Part shown: piece after piece, positions 8,810-20,128 of the stretch
Position numbering within the stretch: the first letter of the stretch is position 1
Layout of the letters: each line of letters begins with the position of its first letter
Source: Alphaproteobacteria bacterium
GTDB taxonomy: Bacteria; Pseudomonadota; Alphaproteobacteria; Bin95
Length of the DNA: 56,109 nucleotides
NCBI GenBank assembly: GCA_026710105.1
Contig: JAPORR010000018.1
Span: 1 to 56,109 of the forward strand
Direction: 5' to 3'
The notes under the pieces: generated by a model
The model's input: the letters and a program-made list of their open reading frames with translations, nothing else
What the model was told of the DNA's origin: nothing
The model's database searches: none
Made by a program: the position numbers and the translations under genes

Positions 8810-9586
8810 ATGAGCTACGAACACATTCTGGTCGAAACCCGGGGAGCGGTTGGCATTGCCACGCTGAACCGCCCGACGGCGCTCAACGCACTCTGCGCGA
8901 AGCTGATTTCCGAACTGGCCGAGGCACTCGACGCCTTCGAGACCGATGATGCTATCGGCTGCGTCATCGTGACAGGCTCCGACAGGGCTTTCGCCGCCGG
9001 AGCCGACATCAAGGAAATGCAGCCCAAGACCTATATGGACGTCTATCTGGAAGACTTCATTACGGTCGGTTGGGAACGGGTGACGAGTTGCCGCAAGCCG
9101 GTGGTCGCCGCGGTGGCAGGCTATGCGCTGGGTGGCGGCTGCGAGATGGCGTTGATGTGCGATTTCATCATTGCCGCCGATACGGCGCGGTTCGGCCAGC
9201 CGGAAATCAATCTCGGCACTCTGCCGGGCGGCGGCGGCACGCAACGCCTTGCACGCTTCGTGGGCAAGGCGAAGGCTATGGATATGTGTCTGACCGGGCG
9301 GATGATGGATGCGGTTGAAGCCGAGCGCGCAGGCCTTGTCAGCCGTGTGGTGCCGGCCGACAAACTGATCGACACAGCGGTCGAGGTCGCGGCATCCATC
9401 GCAGCGAAGTCGCGCCCGGCTACGATGATTACCAAGGAATGCGTCAACCGCGCCTTCGAGGTGCCGCTCGCCGAAGGCGTGCGTTTCGAGCGGCGGATGT
9501 TTCACTCTACCTTCGCGACCCAGGACCAGAAAGAAGGCATGGCCGCCTTCATCGAAAAGCGTGAACCCGCCTTCAAGGGACGGTAA
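8810..9586 (+). CDS. Enoyl-CoA hydratase
   Basis: This crotonase-fold protein of 258 residues should hydrate trans-2-enoyl-CoA in fatty acid or short-chain acyl-CoA oxidation. The oxyanion-hole segments are [10 protein letters not shown] and ALGGGCE, and the catalytic Glu132 lies in GQPEINLG. The second catalytic glutamate of the rat enzyme is an aspartate here (Asp158 in [10 protein letters not shown]). I chose the ATG at 8810 to match the usual start MSYEHI; an in-frame ATG at 8789 is possible, and a GGAGG lies between the two. The gene is divergent from soxB and convergent with cobT. Confidence 0.9.
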   Translation: MSYEHILVETRGAVGIATLNRPTALNALCAKLISELAEALDAFETDDAIGCVIVTGSDRAFAAGADIKEMQPKTYMDVYLEDFITVGWERVTSCRKPVVAAVAGYALGGGCEMALMCDFIIAADTARFGQPEINLGTLPGGGGTQRLARFVGKAKAMDMCLTGRMMDAVEAERAGLVSRVVPADKLIDTAVEVAASIAAKSRPATMITKECVNRAFEVPLAEGVRFERRMFHSTFATQDQKEGMAAFIEKREPAFKGR

Positions 9587-9676
9587 GGGCAAACAACCGG
9601 TCCTTACCCATATGCGGCGACGGCATGTTGAAGGCCTCATGCGCTGCCAGCACCGCCCGCGGTCTGAGCGGCACTG

Positions 9677-11542
9677 TTAACGCGCCGCCCTGCCGCCCTT
9701 GCGAGCTTGTTGGCGGCGGCTCTCTTCGTCGAAGAGCCCAGCAAGCTGTTCCATCATCGCCCCGCCAAGCTGGTCGGCGTCAAAGATCGTCACTGCATCA
9801 CGGTAATAGCGGGTCACATCATGGCCGATGCCGATGGCGATCAGCTCCACTGGCGAGCGCGTTTCAATCCATTCGATGACCTCGCGCAGATGGCGTTCGA
9901 GGTAATTGCCAGGATTGACTGAAAGCGTGGAATCATCCACTGGTGCACCGTCGGAAATTACCATCAAAATGCGCCGATCCTCAGGTCGGCCGAGCAGGCG
10001 GTGATGCGCCCAGAGCAGCGCCTCGCCGTCAATATTCTCCTTCAATATGCCCTCGCGGAGCATCAGGCCGAGATTCTTGCGTGCCCGGCGCAGCGGTGAA
10101 TCCGCTTCCTTGTAGATGATATGACGCAGGTCATTCAGTCGGCCTGGATTGGCGGGCTTGCCGGCCGCCAGCCATTTCTCACGCGCATTTCCGCCCTTCC
10201 AGGCGCGCGTGGTAAAGCCCAGGACTTCCGTCTTGACCCCGCAACGCTCAAGCGTGCGAGCGAGGATATCGGCGCACATGGCCGCAACCGAAATCGGGCG
10301 CCCCCGCATGGAGCCCGAATTGTCAATCAGCAGCGAGACCACCGTGTCACGGAAATCTGTCTGCTTCTCCATCTTATAAGATAACGAGCGAATCGGGTCC
10401 GCCACGACACGCGCCAAGCGGGCAGAGTCCAGCAGCCCCTCTTCCAGGTCGAACTCCCAGGCCCGCACCTGCTGGGCCATCAGGCGGCGCTGCAGGCGGT
10501 TGGCAAGCCGGCTCACAACTCCCTGGAGGCTGGCGAGCTGTTGATCAAGATGATGCCGCAGGCGGGAAAGCTCGTCCGCGTCGCACAGCTCTTCCGCATG
10601 TATGATTTCGTCGAACTCATCGGCCCAGGGCATGTAGGCGGGGCCGACATCGTCGTTGCGGCCGTGCATCGAGGGTTCCTGTGGCGAGGACCGTCCGGGC
10701 TCCTCGTCGCCCATGCCCGGCATCATCTCCGCATCGGCATCCTCCGCGCCGGCCTCCCCGGTATCCTCGCCTTCGATGTCGGACATATCCGAAGCGTCAG
10801 ACATCAAAGTCCCGTCGCTCTCGCCTTCCGTCCCATCGCCCTCGCCGTCCTCGGAGGCGTCGTCGGCATCGTCCTCGGAGCCTTCCTCCTCGCCAGACGC
10901 GGAGTCATCCAGAAGCTCCATGTCTTCCATAAGGCGCTCGGCAAGCATCGCAAACGCTTCCTGATCGTGGATCTGGCGCGCCATGCGCGCGAACGCCTTT
11001 GCCGCACGCTCATCGAGCCAGTCCCGCCAGAGATCGAGCACTCCGGATGACACGGACGAAGAAGGGCGCCCGCTCAAGGTTTCGCGCGCGTAAAGCCCCA
11101 CCGCCTCTGCTAGCGGCACATCGTCCGCGGACGCCGCACGCGTGAAGCCTTGCCGTCGGCAGCGCTCATCGACCGCGGCCGAGAGGTTGTGCGCCGCACC
11201 TTCCATGTAGCGCGCCCCCCAGATTTCCACCCGTGCCTGCTCGAGTGCATCGAATACAGCACGCGCCTGCGGGCCGCCCCGCGCCAGCCGCGCATGCATC
11301 TCCGCATCATGATGGTGTTCGCGCAAAGCCAGCGCATCGGCCTCACCGCGCACGAAAGCGGCCTCGCCAGCCGGCAGGTCACGCCCTGGCATCGGCAGCT
11401 TGGCGTGCCCGCGCTCTAGCGACGCCCTGTCCGGGCCGAAGGAGACTTCCAGCTCGTCGATGTCGCCCATGGCACGCATCGCGGCGGCCGTGACGCGCTT
11501 GAAGGCGTCGAGCGGCGTCTCCTTGTCCCCAGTGATCTTCAC
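9677..11542 (-). CDS. cobT: Cobaltochelatase subunit CobT
   Basis: CobT (621 residues) is a subunit of the aerobic CobNST cobaltochelatase, which inserts cobalt into hydrogenobyrinic acid a,c-diamide during cobalamin synthesis. It opens with [16 protein letters not shown], has a long acidic Glu/Asp/Ser-rich middle (about residues 245-305), and ends in a von Willebrand A domain with the MIDAS motif DNSGSMRG. The start is GTG at 11542, which overlaps the cobS TGA in a GTGA arrangement; the frame is open upstream inside cobS, but that extension is not family-like. cobN is not in the window. The gene is convergent with echA. Confidence 0.93.
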   Translation of the reverse strand: MKITGDKETPLDAFKRVTAAAMRAMGDIDELEVSFGPDRASLERGHAKLPMPGRDLPAGEAAFVRGEADALALREHHHDAEMHARLARGGPQARAVFDALEQARVEIWGARYMEGAAHNLSAAVDERCRRQGFTRAASADDVPLAEAVGLYARETLSGRPSSSVSSGVLDLWRDWLDERAAKAFARMARQIHDQEAFAMLAERLMEDMELLDDSASGEEEGSEDDADDASEDGEGDGTEGESDGTLMSDASDMSDIEGEDTGEAGAEDADAEMMPGMGDEEPGRSSPQEPSMHGRNDDVGPAYMPWADEFDEIIHAEELCDADELSRLRHHLDQQLASLQGVVSRLANRLQRRLMAQQVRAWEFDLEEGLLDSARLARVVADPIRSLSYKMEKQTDFRDTVVSLLIDNSGSMRGRPISVAAMCADILARTLERCGVKTEVLGFTTRAWKGGNAREKWLAAGKPANPGRLNDLRHIIYKEADSPLRRARKNLGLMLREGILKENIDGEALLWAHHRLLGRPEDRRILMVISDGAPVDDSTLSVNPGNYLERHLREVIEWIETRSPVELIAIGIGHDVTRYYRDAVTIFDADQLGGAMMEQLAGLFDEESRRQQARKGGRAAR

Positions 11543-12546
11543 GGCGCGTGGCCGATTTCCGACGCGACGACTGACTCGGGAAGTTCGCTGTTGAAGCAGC
11601 GCTGGAAATATTCTGCCACGATGGGCCGCTCTGCCTCGTCGCACTTGTTGAGGAATGTAACTCGAAAGGCGAAGCCGAGATCGTTGAAGATGCGGGCGTT
11701 CTCGGCCCAGGTGATGACCGTGCGCGGCGACATAACCGTCGAGATGTCACCATTCATGAAGCCACGGCGTGTAAGCTCCGCAAGCTGGATCATCCGCTTG
11801 CCGCGCTCCAGTCCCTTCTTGTCAGCGAGCTCCGGCACCTTGGCCAGGACGATCTTCAGCTCCTCGTCCTCCGGCAGGTAGTTCAACGTCGCCACCACGT
11901 TCCAGCGATCCATCTGGCCCTGATTGATCTGCTGGGTGCCGTGATAGAGGCCGGTCGTATCGCCGAGGCCGACCGTATTCGAGGTCGCAAACAGCCGGAA
12001 AGACGGATGCGGCCGGATGACCCGGTTCTGGTCGAGCAGCGTCATCTTGCCCTCGACCTCCAGCACGCGCTGGATGACGAACATCACGTCCGGACGCCCG
12101 GCGTCGTATTCGTCGAAGACGATGGCGGTTGCATGCTGCAGCGCCCAGGGCAGCATGCCCTCGCGAAATTCGGTGACCTGCTTGCCGTCGCGCACCACGA
12201 TGGCATCGCGGCCGACAAGATCAATGCGGCTTACATGGCTGTCGAGATTGATACGGATACACGGCCAGTTCAGCCGAGCCGCGACCTGCTCGATATGGGT
12301 CGATTTGCCGGTGCCGTGATAGCCCTGGATCATCACACGGCGGTTATGGGCGAAACCGGCGAGGATCACGAGCGTGGTCTGTTCATCGAAATGGTAGGCG
12401 GTATCGATCTCGGGAACGTAGTTGTTGGGCTCCGAGAAGGCGGGCGCGGCCATATCCGTGTCGATCCCGAAGACCTCGCGCACGGATACTGTCTTGTCGG
12501 GCTCACGGGTATGCGCGTCGCTCTGGATACCGTGCGTCGTGCTCAT
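11539..12546 (-). CDS. cobS: Cobaltochelatase subunit CobS
   Basis: CobS (335 residues) is the AAA+ ATPase of the CobNST cobaltochelatase. The Walker A motif GYHGTGKST is at residues 75-83, and Walker B is in [12 protein letters not shown]. The N-terminal [11 protein letters not shown] segment and the [11 protein letters not shown] sensor region are typical. It forms a ring with CobT (MoxR-type chelatase architecture). The 3' end overlaps the cobT GTG start. A J-domain gene lies 28 bases upstream on the same strand, an arrangement common next to cobS in alphaproteobacteria. Confidence 0.95.
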   Translation of the reverse strand: MSTTHGIQSDAHTREPDKTVSVREVFGIDTDMAAPAFSEPNNYVPEIDTAYHFDEQTTLVILAGFAHNRRVMIQGYHGTGKSTHIEQVAARLNWPCIRINLDSHVSRIDLVGRDAIVVRDGKQVTEFREGMLPWALQHATAIVFDEYDAGRPDVMFVIQRVLEVEGKMTLLDQNRVIRPHPSFRLFATSNTVGLGDTTGLYHGTQQINQGQMDRWNVVATLNYLPEDEELKIVLAKVPELADKKGLERGKRMIQLAELTRRGFMNGDISTVMSPRTVITWAENARIFNDLGFAFRVTFLNKCDEAERPIVAEYFQRCFNSELPESVVASEIGHAP

Positions 12547-12574
12547 GCGTTTTTCCAGTCGGCTCGGTGAGAGG

Positions 12575-13111
12575 CTAACGGGCCGGCGCCGCCGAGAGCG
12601 CTTCGTGCAGGACCCGATAGGCGCGGGTTATGGATTTCATGCGTTCCTCCGACGCCGGGCAGCCGCCATTGGCGTCGGGATGATAGTGCTTGACCAAGTC
12701 TTTATAGCGCGATTTCAGCACAGGGAGAGTCAGGTTGTCCGAAAGCGACATGGTTGCCGCCGCGGCGGCCTCAAGGCTTCCGGGCGGCCAACGCCGCGAA
12801 TATGGCGTCGGGCTTGCAGATCCGGGAAAGAGGTCCAGCGGGTCGTCCAAGGCCGGGGACGCGCTGAAGCGGCCACGCCGCCCGCCGCCGACCTCAAGAC
12901 TGCTGCGCACGGCCGCATCGGCGTCCGCTGGATCCGTGCCGGGGCAGAAGTTCCATTCCCGGTTATAGATGCGGACATGATCCAGGCAGAACCAGACATA
13001 GTCGTGCAGTCGGTCCGGCGCGCGTGGCGCGGGATGGGAGGCCGCCGCCGTACAGCCCGACCATTCGCAACGGGTGCCGGGAGCAGGGCGCTGTCGAGTG
13101 TGATAGACCAT
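12575..13111 (-). CDS. J-domain (DnaJ-like) protein
   Basis: This 178-residue protein has a C-terminal J domain with the HPD motif in [10 protein letters not shown], flanked by helix II ([10 protein letters not shown]) and helix III ([15 protein letters not shown]). The N-terminal half is cysteine- and tryptophan-containing ([24 protein letters not shown]) and is typical of DnaJ-like proteins beside cobS in alphaproteobacteria. It should stimulate a DnaK-type ATPase; its client is unknown, and a role in assembling the chelatase complex would be an inference from position. It is divergent from bolA, 50 bases away. Confidence 0.85.
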   Translation of the reverse strand: MVYHTRQRPAPGTRCEWSGCTAAASHPAPRAPDRLHDYVWFCLDHVRIYNREWNFCPGTDPADADAAVRSSLEVGGGRRGRFSASPALDDPLDLFPGSASPTPYSRRWPPGSLEAAAAATMSLSDNLTLPVLKSRYKDLVKHYHPDANGGCPASEERMKSITRAYRVLHEALSAAPAR

Positions 13112-13161
13112 GGCTGTCCGAGTATGGAAACACCGTAGCCAGGGAACAAGGGGGCCGGGCC

Positions 13162-13422
13162 ATGTCTGTCCGCGACGATATAGCCTGCAAGCTTCGTGAG
13201 GCGTTCAAGCCGAGTCGACTGGAGGTCATCGACGAATCACACCTGCATATCGGCCATGTCGGCGCGCGGCCCGGCGGGGAAACGCATTTCCGTGTCGAGA
13301 TCGCGACTGGCGCCTTCCACGGCATGAGCCGCATAGCTCGCCAGAAGGCTGTCTATGACGTGCTCGCTCAGGAGATGGCAGGGCCGGTACATGCGTTGTC
13401 GATCAAGGCGGAAGACGGTTAG
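13162..13422 (+). CDS. bolA: BolA family protein
   Basis: This 86-residue BolA-family protein would typically bind a 2Fe-2S cluster together with a monothiol glutaredoxin in iron-sulfur trafficking and stress response. Recognisable segments are LEVIDESHLHIGH, GGETHFRVEI and the helix SRIARQKAVYDVL followed by HALSIKA. The start at 13162 gives the normal length; the frame is open further upstream without similarity. It is divergent from the J-domain gene, and its stop overlaps the stop of the DUF2889 gene on the other strand. Confidence 0.9.
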   Translation: MSVRDDIACKLREAFKPSRLEVIDESHLHIGHVGARPGGETHFRVEIATGAFHGMSRIARQKAVYDVLAQEMAGPVHALSIKAEDG

Positions 13423-13991
13423 GCCGACTCCGCTTCCCGGTAATCTTCCGGCCAGAGCGTCCGTACCACAGGGCTCGACCGGGCAAAAGCCATGCAGCTG
13501 TCGAGGCTAGGCCCGCCTTTCATGCTCTCCGCCTCGCTCATCCCAGCCTGGCGGCGCATGTGCTCGTGCCAGGGGCCGAGTGTCTGGTAGGCGCTCGTGC
13601 CGAGCGGGTAGAGCAACTCCAGTATGTGGGTGCAACCGGCGGTTCTGCCGTAGCGTTCCTTGACCTGACGCATCCAGCCAGGGCCGATGCGCAACCCAGC
13701 GAGGCGGGCAAAATTGCCGGCGGCATTCGCGCAGACGGCATAGGGGCTCTCGAGCGTCTCCGCTTCTGCGGTTAGAATCGTCAGTCGGTCGTCGATCGTG
13801 AGGCGCACTCGCATCCGGTGGATCGGGACACCGGGCTCAACTCGCCCACGCCAGTAATTCTCGAATGCGTAGGTCTTCGTATCGACGAGCTCGGCTTCGA
13901 TGTCCCAGAGTCCGTCCTCGCGTAGGAAACCCTCACAGCGGACCCGGCGGTCGTGGAGGCGGCGGCGGGGCGCAGGCGGAGATAGTGGCAA
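13419..13991 (-). CDS. DUF2889 domain protein
   Basis: This 190-residue protein matches DUF2889: an N-terminal RVRCEGFLREDGLWDIEAEL segment, a VPIHRMRVRLTID core, and a C-terminal CTHILELLYPLGTSAYQTL. The function of the family is not established. The start is TTG at 13991, preceded by an AAGGA-like ribosome binding site about ten bases away; the start is uncertain. It lies 42 bases after secA on the same strand and may be read from that transcript. Its stop codon overlaps that of bolA. Confidence 0.8.
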   Translation of the reverse strand: MPLSPPAPRRRLHDRRVRCEGFLREDGLWDIEAELVDTKTYAFENYWRGRVEPGVPIHRMRVRLTIDDRLTILTAEAETLESPYAVCANAAGNFARLAGLRIGPGWMRQVKERYGRTAGCTHILELLYPLGTSAYQTLGPWHEHMRRQAGMSEAESMKGGPSLDSCMAFARSSPVVRTLWPEDYREAESA

Positions 13992-14033
13992 GGGCAGGAG
14001 TCCTTCGCTGGCGAGCGGCAGGAATCAGGCGGC

Positions 14034-16727
14034 TCAACCAAGTCTGCCGTGGCAGTGCTTGTATTTCTTGCCCGATCCACAGGGACAGGGCGCGTTGCGC
14101 GCGACCTTGCCCCAGGTCGACGGGTCACTCGGGTCGGGCAGCCCATCAGGCCGCCGCGCCGGGCGGGCGGCTTGCGCCGCCGCTGCCCCGCCAGCGAAGG
14201 CAGGCTCCGGCTCGTCATGCGTCTGATGCCAGTTTCTGCCCTCTTCCGAGCGCGGCATCAGGTTGCTGGCCGGCGTGTCGAGCTGCACTTCGAGATGGGC
14301 GAGCGTGCCGGTCACCGCCTCGCGCAGCCGCACTAGCATGGCATCGAACAGCTCGAAGGCTTCCTGCTTGTATTCGTTTAGCGGATCCTTCTGGGCATAG
14401 GCGCGCAGCCCGATACCCTGGCGCAGATGGTCTAGCTGGAGAAGATGCTCCTTCCAGATCTGGTCGAGAAGCTGGAGCAGAACGCTCTTCTCCGCCTGGC
14501 GCATGATGTCCGCGCCCCAATTTGCTGCCTTCTCCGCCATGCGCCGGTCGAGCGTCGCAAGGATGCGCCGACGGATCTCCTCATCCGCAATACCCTCCTC
14601 CTCTGCCCATTCGCGAGCCGGGAAGTCGAGGGACAGAACGCGGCGCAACTCCTCCTGAAGGCCCTGTGCATCCCATTGCTCGGGGAGCGCTTTCTCCGGG
14701 ATAAAGCGCTCGACGATGTCCTCCACGACCTGGTAGCGCATGTCCACGACCTCATCATGGACATCCTCGACCTGCATCAGATCGCGGCGCTGTTCGTAAA
14801 CGACCTTGCGCTGGTCGTTCATCACATCATCGAATTTCAAAAGATTCTTTCGAATCTCGAAATTGCGCGCCTCGACCTTCTGCTGCGCCTTCTCCAGCGC
14901 CTTGTTGATCCACGAATGGACGATGGCCTCGCCCTCCTCGAGGCCCAACCGGCGCAGCATCCCATCCATGCGCTCCGAGCCGAAAATGCGCATCAGATCG
15001 TCTTCCAGCGAGACGAAAAACTTGGAGGCGCCGGGGTCGCCCTGCCTGCCAGAGCGCCCGCGGAGCTGGTTGTCGATGCGCCGGCTTTCATGGCGCTCGG
15101 TGGCAAGCACATAGAGGCCGCCGGCCTCGATAACCATCTGTCTGTCCCGCGCAACCTGCTCCAGAATTGCGGCCTCGCGCTCCTTACCCTCGGTGCGGAT
15201 GAGCATCTCCGCATTGCCGCCGAGCTGGATATCAGTGCCGCGCCCAGCCATATTGGTCGCGATCGTAACCGCGCCTGGCTTGCCCGCCTGCGCAATAATC
15301 GCCGCCTCCTGCTCGTGATAGCGCGCGTTCAGGATCTGGTGGGCGATCTTCTCACGCTTGAGCCGCTTGCCAAGCTCTTCCGACTTCTCGATGGAGACGG
15401 TGCCGACGAGCACCGGCTGGCGACGCGTCACGCAATCCCGGATCTGCTGGAGTATGGCGTCGTTCTTCTCCCGCGCCGTGCGATAGACCTCGTCATCATG
15501 GTCGCTGCGCACGGTCGGCAGGTTGGTGGGGATCTCTATCGCCTCAAGCCCATAGATTTCCGCAAACTCGCCTGCTTCGGTGATCGCCGTGCCGGTCATG
15601 CCGGCAAGTTTGTCGTAAAGGCGGAAATAGTTCTGAAAGGTGATCTGGGCGAGCGTCTGGTTCTCGAGCTGGACCGGGACACCTTCCTTGGCTTCCAGTG
15701 CCTGGTGCAGCCCTTCGGAATAGCGCCGCCCTTCCATCGCGCGGCCAGTGAACTCGTCGATGATGACCACTTTGGCATCGCGGACCATGTAATCCACATC
15801 GCGCTCGAACAGCGTATGGGCGCGCAGCGACTGGTTCAGATGGTGCAGCAGCGAGATATTATGGATGTCGTAGAGGCTGCCTTCGGTGAGGAGCCCGTGC
15901 TGGCGTAGCAGCGTTTCACTGTGCTCCTGGCCAACCTCGTTCAGGGTCACGCTGCGCTGCTTTTCATCCTTCTCATAATGCTCTGGGCGGATCTCCGCCA
16001 TCAGCCGATCGCAGCGCATGTAGAGCTCCGAGGACTGTTCGGCAGCACCGGAGATGATGAGCGGCGTGCGCGCCTCGTCGATCAGGATCGAGTCCACCTC
16101 GTCCACGATGGCGAAGGCGAAGCTGCGCTGCACCATTTCGTCGAGCGCGAATTTCATGTTGTCGCGCAGATAGTCGAAGCCGAGTTCGTTATTGGTCCCG
16201 TACGTCACATCTGCGGCGTATTGCTGGCGCCGTTCGCTGTCCGGCAGCCCGTGCGTGATGCAGCCTACGTTCAGGCCAAGGAACTCGTATATGCGCCCCA
16301 TCCACTCGGCATCGCGGCTGGCCAGGTAGTCGTTCACCGTCACGACATGAACACCCTTGCCGGCCAGTGCATTCAGATAGACCGGCAAGGTGGCGGCGAG
16401 CGTCTTGCCCTCGCCGGTCTTCATCTCGGCGATCATGCCCCGGTGAAGCACCATTCCACCTAGGAGCTGGACATCGAAATGGCGTTGGCCGAGGACGCGC
16501 TTCGAGGCCTCGCGCACCGTGGCAAAGGCCTCGACGAGCAAATCGTCCAAGTCTGTCCCGCCCGCCACACGCTCACGGAATGTGCCGGTGCGCGCCCTGA
16601 GCGCGCTGTCCGACAACGCTTCCAGTTCCGGTTCGAGCGCGTTGATCGCTGCGACCTCGGGCCGCAGGCGTTTCATGAAGCGGTCGTTATGGGTGCCGAA
16701 CAGGCGCTTGGCGACTACGCCGAGCAT
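14034..16727 (-). CDS. secA: Preprotein translocase ATPase SecA
   Basis: SecA (897 residues) is the ATPase motor of Sec-dependent protein export, acting at the inner membrane with SecYEG. Walker A MKTGEGKT is at residues 102-109, and the [15 protein letters not shown] segment is Walker B. The second nucleotide-binding domain contains [12 protein letters not shown] and [15 protein letters not shown]. The C-terminal zinc-binding tail [14 protein letters not shown], which contacts SecB and lipid, is complete. The start [11 protein letters not shown] is typical. It lies 95 bases downstream of cspA on the same strand. Confidence 0.97.
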   Translation of the reverse strand: MLGVVAKRLFGTHNDRFMKRLRPEVAAINALEPELEALSDSALRARTGTFRERVAGGTDLDDLLVEAFATVREASKRVLGQRHFDVQLLGGMVLHRGMIAEMKTGEGKTLAATLPVYLNALAGKGVHVVTVNDYLASRDAEWMGRIYEFLGLNVGCITHGLPDSERRQQYAADVTYGTNNELGFDYLRDNMKFALDEMVQRSFAFAIVDEVDSILIDEARTPLIISGAAEQSSELYMRCDRLMAEIRPEHYEKDEKQRSVTLNEVGQEHSETLLRQHGLLTEGSLYDIHNISLLHHLNQSLRAHTLFERDVDYMVRDAKVVIIDEFTGRAMEGRRYSEGLHQALEAKEGVPVQLENQTLAQITFQNYFRLYDKLAGMTGTAITEAGEFAEIYGLEAIEIPTNLPTVRSDHDDEVYRTAREKNDAILQQIRDCVTRRQPVLVGTVSIEKSEELGKRLKREKIAHQILNARYHEQEAAIIAQAGKPGAVTIATNMAGRGTDIQLGGNAEMLIRTEGKEREAAILEQVARDRQMVIEAGGLYVLATERHESRRIDNQLRGRSGRQGDPGASKFFVSLEDDLMRIFGSERMDGMLRRLGLEEGEAIVHSWINKALEKAQQKVEARNFEIRKNLLKFDDVMNDQRKVVYEQRRDLMQVEDVHDEVVDMRYQVVEDIVERFIPEKALPEQWDAQGLQEELRRVLSLDFPAREWAEEEGIADEEIRRRILATLDRRMAEKAANWGADIMRQAEKSVLLQLLDQIWKEHLLQLDHLRQGIGLRAYAQKDPLNEYKQEAFELFDAMLVRLREAVTGTLAHLEVQLDTPASNLMPRSEEGRNWHQTHDEPEPAFAGGAAAAQAARPARRPDGLPDPSDPSTWGKVARNAPCPCGSGKKYKHCHGRLG

Positions 16728-16822
16728 AAAGCCTTCCCCGAAAGATCGTAGGCGTCCCGCCCTTCGGCCTCGAATTAGGAACGCGGCCCCCCACTGTCAA
16801 CGGACCCCGTCGGCGAAGCCGG

Positions 16823-17032
16823 TCAGACAAACTGGAGGTTGTCGGCAGCAAATTTGCCTTTGCGCGGGTCCCGACGCAGCTCATAGCTGACCCGCTGCCC
16901 TTCAGCAGGGGCAGAGAGGCCTGCGCGTTGCACAGCCGAAATATGGATGAAGACATCGCTACCACCCTCATCGGGCTCGATGAATCCGTATCCCTTGGTC
17001 GTGTTGAACCATTTCACGGTACCAGTAGCCAT
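16823..17032 (-). CDS. Cold-shock domain protein
   Basis: This 69-residue single cold-shock domain protein of the CspA family binds single-stranded RNA and DNA. RNP1 is KGYGFI and RNP2 is VFIHI, after the usual opening TGTVKWFN. The start at 17032 is preceded by a long untranslated stretch back to merR at 17158. That leader contains an inverted repeat at 17117-17136, and cold-shock genes often have structured leaders. It could be constitutive or cold-induced; the sequence does not decide. Confidence 0.93.
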   Translation of the reverse strand: MATGTVKWFNTTKGYGFIEPDEGGSDVFIHISAVQRAGLSAPAEGQRVSYELRRDPRKGKFAADNLQFV

Positions 17033-17116
17033 TACGAATCGACACTCCTCAGTCGCGGCACGTCGTCTCTTTTCCGGGTATTTATTCAACGTCACGCGAC
17101 GTGGTCGCGACGCAAT

Positions 17117-17136
17117 CCACTGTTTCAGTCCAGTGG
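17117..17136. repeat. Inverted repeat between merR and cspA
   Basis: CCACTG (17117-17122) and CAGTGG (17131-17136) are perfect inverted copies with an 8-base loop. On the minus strand the element lies after the merR stop and before the cspA start. It lacks a T-run, so it is a weak candidate for an intrinsic terminator; it could instead be part of the cspA leader or an operator. Confidence 0.35.
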
Positions 17137-17157
17137 GTTATACCACGTTTGTGTTCA

Positions 17158-17469
17158 TCAATGCGTGTCCATCAGTGCGCGGATATCCCGCAGTTCTTCC
17201 AGAACGCCTCGCAGTTCCGATTTCGGTACATCCTGTCCTGACAGCGCCCGGCGCGCCCCTTTGATGGTGAAGCGCCGTTCGTGCAGCAGTTCACGGATGG
17301 AAAGGATCGTCTCGACATCCTCGGGGCGGTAGTAGCGCCGCCCACCAGCCCGTTTCAGAGGCTGCAATTGAGGGAATTTGCTCTCCCAGAAACGAAGTAC
17401 ATGGGGTTCGAGACCGACTTCCCGCGCCACTTCGGATATCGTGCGGTAGGCGGTCGGGTGTTTTTCCAT
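17158..17469 (-). CDS. MerR family transcriptional regulator
   Basis: This short (103-residue) MerR-type regulator has the winged helix at the N-terminus: [20 protein letters not shown], then FPQL and [14 protein letters not shown]. The C-terminal helix is short and has no metal-binding cysteines, so the effector is unknown. This MerR protein directly after ihfA is a conserved alphaproteobacterial arrangement. It starts 12 bases after the ihfA stop on the same strand and is likely co-transcribed with it. Confidence 0.9.
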   Translation of the reverse strand: MEKHPTAYRTISEVAREVGLEPHVLRFWESKFPQLQPLKRAGGRRYYRPEDVETILSIRELLHERRFTIKGARRALSGQDVPKSELRGVLEELRDIRALMDTH

Positions 17470-17481
17470 GGCGGCCGGCGC

Positions 17482-17790
17482 CTAGTCCATTGTCGCACGG
17501 CCTGCATTGATGCGCTGCTTGAGCAACTGCGAGGCACGGAATGCGATAACACGGCGCGGCGGAATGGCAACTTCTTCGCCGGTGCGGGGGTTGCGACCGG
17601 TTCGCTTGCCCTTCATCCGCATGGAGAACGTGCCGAAAGACGAAATCTTCACCGTGTCCTCGGTTTCCAGCGCCCCGACGAGTTCTTCAAGAACGGCTTC
17701 CACGAGCATTGCCGAGTCGCGTCGCGAGAGGCCTATATTGCGATACACTGCCTCGCAGAGATGCGCGCGGGTCAGGGTTCTGCCAGTCAT
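17482..17790 (-). CDS. ihfA: Integration host factor subunit alpha
   Basis: IHF alpha (102 residues) is a nucleoid protein that bends DNA as a heterodimer with IHF beta. The opening [10 protein letters not shown], the helix [16 protein letters not shown] and the beta-arm segment [20 protein letters not shown] followed by [12 protein letters not shown] are typical. It lies in the conserved run fabH-ihfA-merR, with 61 bases after the fabH stop. The partner gene ihfB is not in the window. Confidence 0.94.
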   Translation of the reverse strand: MTGRTLTRAHLCEAVYRNIGLSRRDSAMLVEAVLEELVGALETEDTVKISSFGTFSMRMKGKRTGRNPRTGEEVAIPPRRVIAFRASQLLKQRINAGRATMD

Positions 17791-17851
17791 GAAGAATACG
17801 CTAACCCGGACAGGTATATCCGGTCAACGCAAGCACCAGCGGCATTGAGGC

Positions 17852-18817
17852 TCACCATCGGGCCAGCGCCGCCCCCCAGGTAAAACCACCGCCCATGGCC
17901 TCAAGCAGCAGCATGTCGCCTTCCGCGATGCGCCCGTCCTCGACACCGGCCGCCAAGGCTAGCGGAATCGAGGCTGCCGATGTGTTGGCGTGGCGGTCCA
18001 CCGTCACGATCACCCGGTCATCACTGATGCCGAGCTTGCGCCCGGTGGCGCGCAAAATGCGCAAATTGGCCTGATGCGGTACGATCCAGTCGATGGCTTC
18101 GGGTCCGAGGTCGTTGGCCGCCAGTGCCTCGTCGACGACTGTGGCAAGATTCGTGACCGCATGCCTGAAAACCTCCCGGCCTTTCATGCGCAAATGTCCT
18201 ACCGTCTGGGTCGAAGACGGGCCACCATCGACGTAGAGCAGATCGCTATGGCGCCCATCAGAGTGCAGATGGGTGGACAGCAGATGGCGCGGGTTATCCT
18301 CGCAAGCCTCCAAAACCACCGCTCCCGCCCCGTCGCCAAAGAGCACGCTGGTCTCGCGTTCACTCCAGTCGAGGATGCGGGAAAAGGTCTCCGCGCCGAT
18401 CACCAGCGCGCGCTGCGACTGGCCGGCGCGGATGAAATTATCCGCCACGGCCAAAGCGTAGATAAATCCCGAGCAGACCGCCTGGACATCGAAGGCAACG
18501 CCTTTTGTCATGCCGAGCCCGGCTTGGATTGCCGTTGCCGTGGAGGGAAAGGTCCGGTCCGGAGTTGCGGTAGCAAGCACGATCAGGTCGAGGTCGCACG
18601 CTTCCATATCAGCGGCAACGAGCGCGCGCCTTGATGCTTCGAGAGCAAGGTCGGAGGTCTTTTCACCCGGCGCGGCGATCCGCCGCTCGCGGATGCCGGT
18701 GCGTTCGCGGATCCAGGCGTCGGAGGTGTCCATCTGTGCGGCAAGCTCGTCATTGGTGACGACGCGCTCCGGCAAATAGGCACCGACGCCGCGGAATTGT
18801 GCGCGCCAACCGGTCAA
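17852..18817 (-). CDS. fabH: 3-oxoacyl-ACP synthase III (FabH)
   Basis: FabH (321 residues) condenses acetyl-CoA with malonyl-ACP to start fatty acid synthesis. The catalytic Cys is in [12 protein letters not shown] (near residue 114), the His in [12 protein letters not shown] and the Asn in [14 protein letters not shown]. The GDGAGAVVL motif is present, and the C-terminal [13 protein letters not shown] is typical. The ATG overlaps the plsX stop by four bases, so the two are translationally coupled. Confidence 0.96.
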   Translation of the reverse strand: MTGWRAQFRGVGAYLPERVVTNDELAAQMDTSDAWIRERTGIRERRIAAPGEKTSDLALEASRRALVAADMEACDLDLIVLATATPDRTFPSTATAIQAGLGMTKGVAFDVQAVCSGFIYALAVADNFIRAGQSQRALVIGAETFSRILDWSERETSVLFGDGAGAVVLEACEDNPRHLLSTHLHSDGRHSDLLYVDGGPSSTQTVGHLRMKGREVFRHAVTNLATVVDEALAANDLGPEAIDWIVPHQANLRILRATGRKLGISDDRVIVTVDRHANTSAASIPLALAAGVEDGRIAEGDMLLLEAMGGGFTWGAALARW

Positions 18818-19851
18818 GAGGCGGTCGCCGCAACAGGCGGCGCCGTGCGCTCAAAGGCCGCGCGGACATCCTCAAGAAAACCGTGACGGCTCATATCGAC
18901 TGCAAAGCCGATCGCATTGGCGAAGGCGAAAGCGTCCGAGCTGCCATGGGCCTTGACAACGATGCCGTTCAATCCGACGAACACGGCACCGTTGTAACGG
19001 CGCGGGTCCAAACGGTCGCGCACCTTGCCGAATGTGCGCCGCGCCAGCCAGAACCCCGCCATGCCGGCAAGCGAACTCTTTGCCGCGCGTCGTAGCGCTG
19101 CGCCATAGAGCCGCGCCGAGCCTTCCAGCGCCTTGAGCGCGACATTGCCTGTGAACCCGTCGGTCACCACCACATCGACGGCGCCGCCAGTTATGTCGTC
19201 GCCTTCGATGAAGCCCTTGAAATCGAAGCCCGGCTTGGAGACGGCGCGGAGCCTGGCGGCGGCGTCGCGCAAGGCCGCGCCGCCCTTCAGCTCCTCCTGG
19301 CCGACATTAAGCAGCCCGACCGTCGGGCGTCGGTCCAGAACCGCCGAGGCGAATGCAGCGCCCATGACCGCAAACTGGAACAGGTTTTCGCCGTCGCACT
19401 CGATATTTGCGCCGAGGTCGAGCATGGCGATTTCGGCGCGCAGCGTGGGCAGGATTGAGCAGATGGCCGGCCGGCCGACGCCCGGCGGCGTGCGCAGCAG
19501 GAATTTGGATACCGCCATCAACGCGCCGGTATTGCCGGCGGAGACGACGCCGGCAGCCTCGCCGTCGCGCACTTTCCGAACGGCGTTCCACATCGACGAA
19601 CCTTCGCCGCCGCGCAGTGCCGAGGAAGGCCGGGCATCGTCAGCAATCACCTTTTCGGCGGCGTGCAATTCAACCCGGTCGCGGAGCCGCCTGAACTTCT
19701 CCAGGCTGCGCTGTAGCAACACCGTGTCGCCGTGAACTAGAAACCGTGCCTCTGGATAGCGTTCGCAGGCCATGTTCGCGCCGCTGAGAACGACATCGGG
19801 CGCCCGGTCTCCGCCCATGCCATCGAGCGCAATTAAGATGGGATCGGGCAC
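18814..19851 (-). CDS. plsX: Phosphate acyltransferase PlsX
   Basis: PlsX (345 residues) makes acyl-phosphate from acyl-ACP for phospholipid synthesis, as a peripheral membrane protein. The opening [19 protein letters not shown] is characteristic, as are [31 protein letters not shown] and the [16 protein letters not shown] segment. It starts six bases after the rpmF stop and overlaps fabH, giving the standard rpmF-plsX-fabH cluster that links ribosome and lipid synthesis. Confidence 0.96.
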   Translation of the reverse strand: MPDPILIALDGMGGDRAPDVVLSGANMACERYPEARFLVHGDTVLLQRSLEKFRRLRDRVELHAAEKVIADDARPSSALRGGEGSSMWNAVRKVRDGEAAGVVSAGNTGALMAVSKFLLRTPPGVGRPAICSILPTLRAEIAMLDLGANIECDGENLFQFAVMGAAFASAVLDRRPTVGLLNVGQEELKGGAALRDAAARLRAVSKPGFDFKGFIEGDDITGGAVDVVVTDGFTGNVALKALEGSARLYGAALRRAAKSSLAGMAGFWLARRTFGKVRDRLDPRRYNGAVFVGLNGIVVKAHGSSDAFAFANAIGFAVDMSRHGFLEDVRAAFERTAPPVAATAS

Positions 19852-19857
19852 AGGACC

Positions 19858-20046
19858 TTAGGCGGCTTCGTCTCTGGCTACGACGACCTCGCGGCCGCGA
19901 TAATAGCCGCATGCGGCGCAAACATGGTGCGGGCGCATCTGTTCGCCGCAATTCGGGCATTCGACATGCGTTTCAGCACCGAGGCGGTGGTGTGACCGGC
20001 GCTTGTCACGGCGCGATCGGCTCACCTTCTTTTTCGGAACGGCCAT
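19858..20046 (-). CDS. rpmF: 50S ribosomal protein L32
   Basis: L32 (62 residues) is a small basic protein of the large ribosomal subunit. The opening [20 protein letters not shown] is typical, followed by the zinc-type pattern [20 protein letters not shown], in which four cysteines are retained. The start at 20046 gives the family length. It is the first gene of the rpmF-plsX-fabH run and lies 82 bases downstream of the Kef-type antiporter gene, a space that probably carries its promoter. Confidence 0.95.
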   Translation of the reverse strand: MAVPKKKVSRSRRDKRRSHHRLGAETHVECPNCGEQMRPHHVCAACGYYRGREVVVARDEAA

Positions 20047-20128
20047 CGGGCATCCTCTTCCGGATATCTGGCAGCGGCGTTGTCTATACCAAAGCGGACG
20101 GAGCGGCAACCGCCGCCTTTGGGCCCCT

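Noticed and set aside
9677..12546. Cobalamin riboswitch near cobS/cobT or cobB
   Set aside because: I looked for the B12-box in the upstream regions and found no convincing match.
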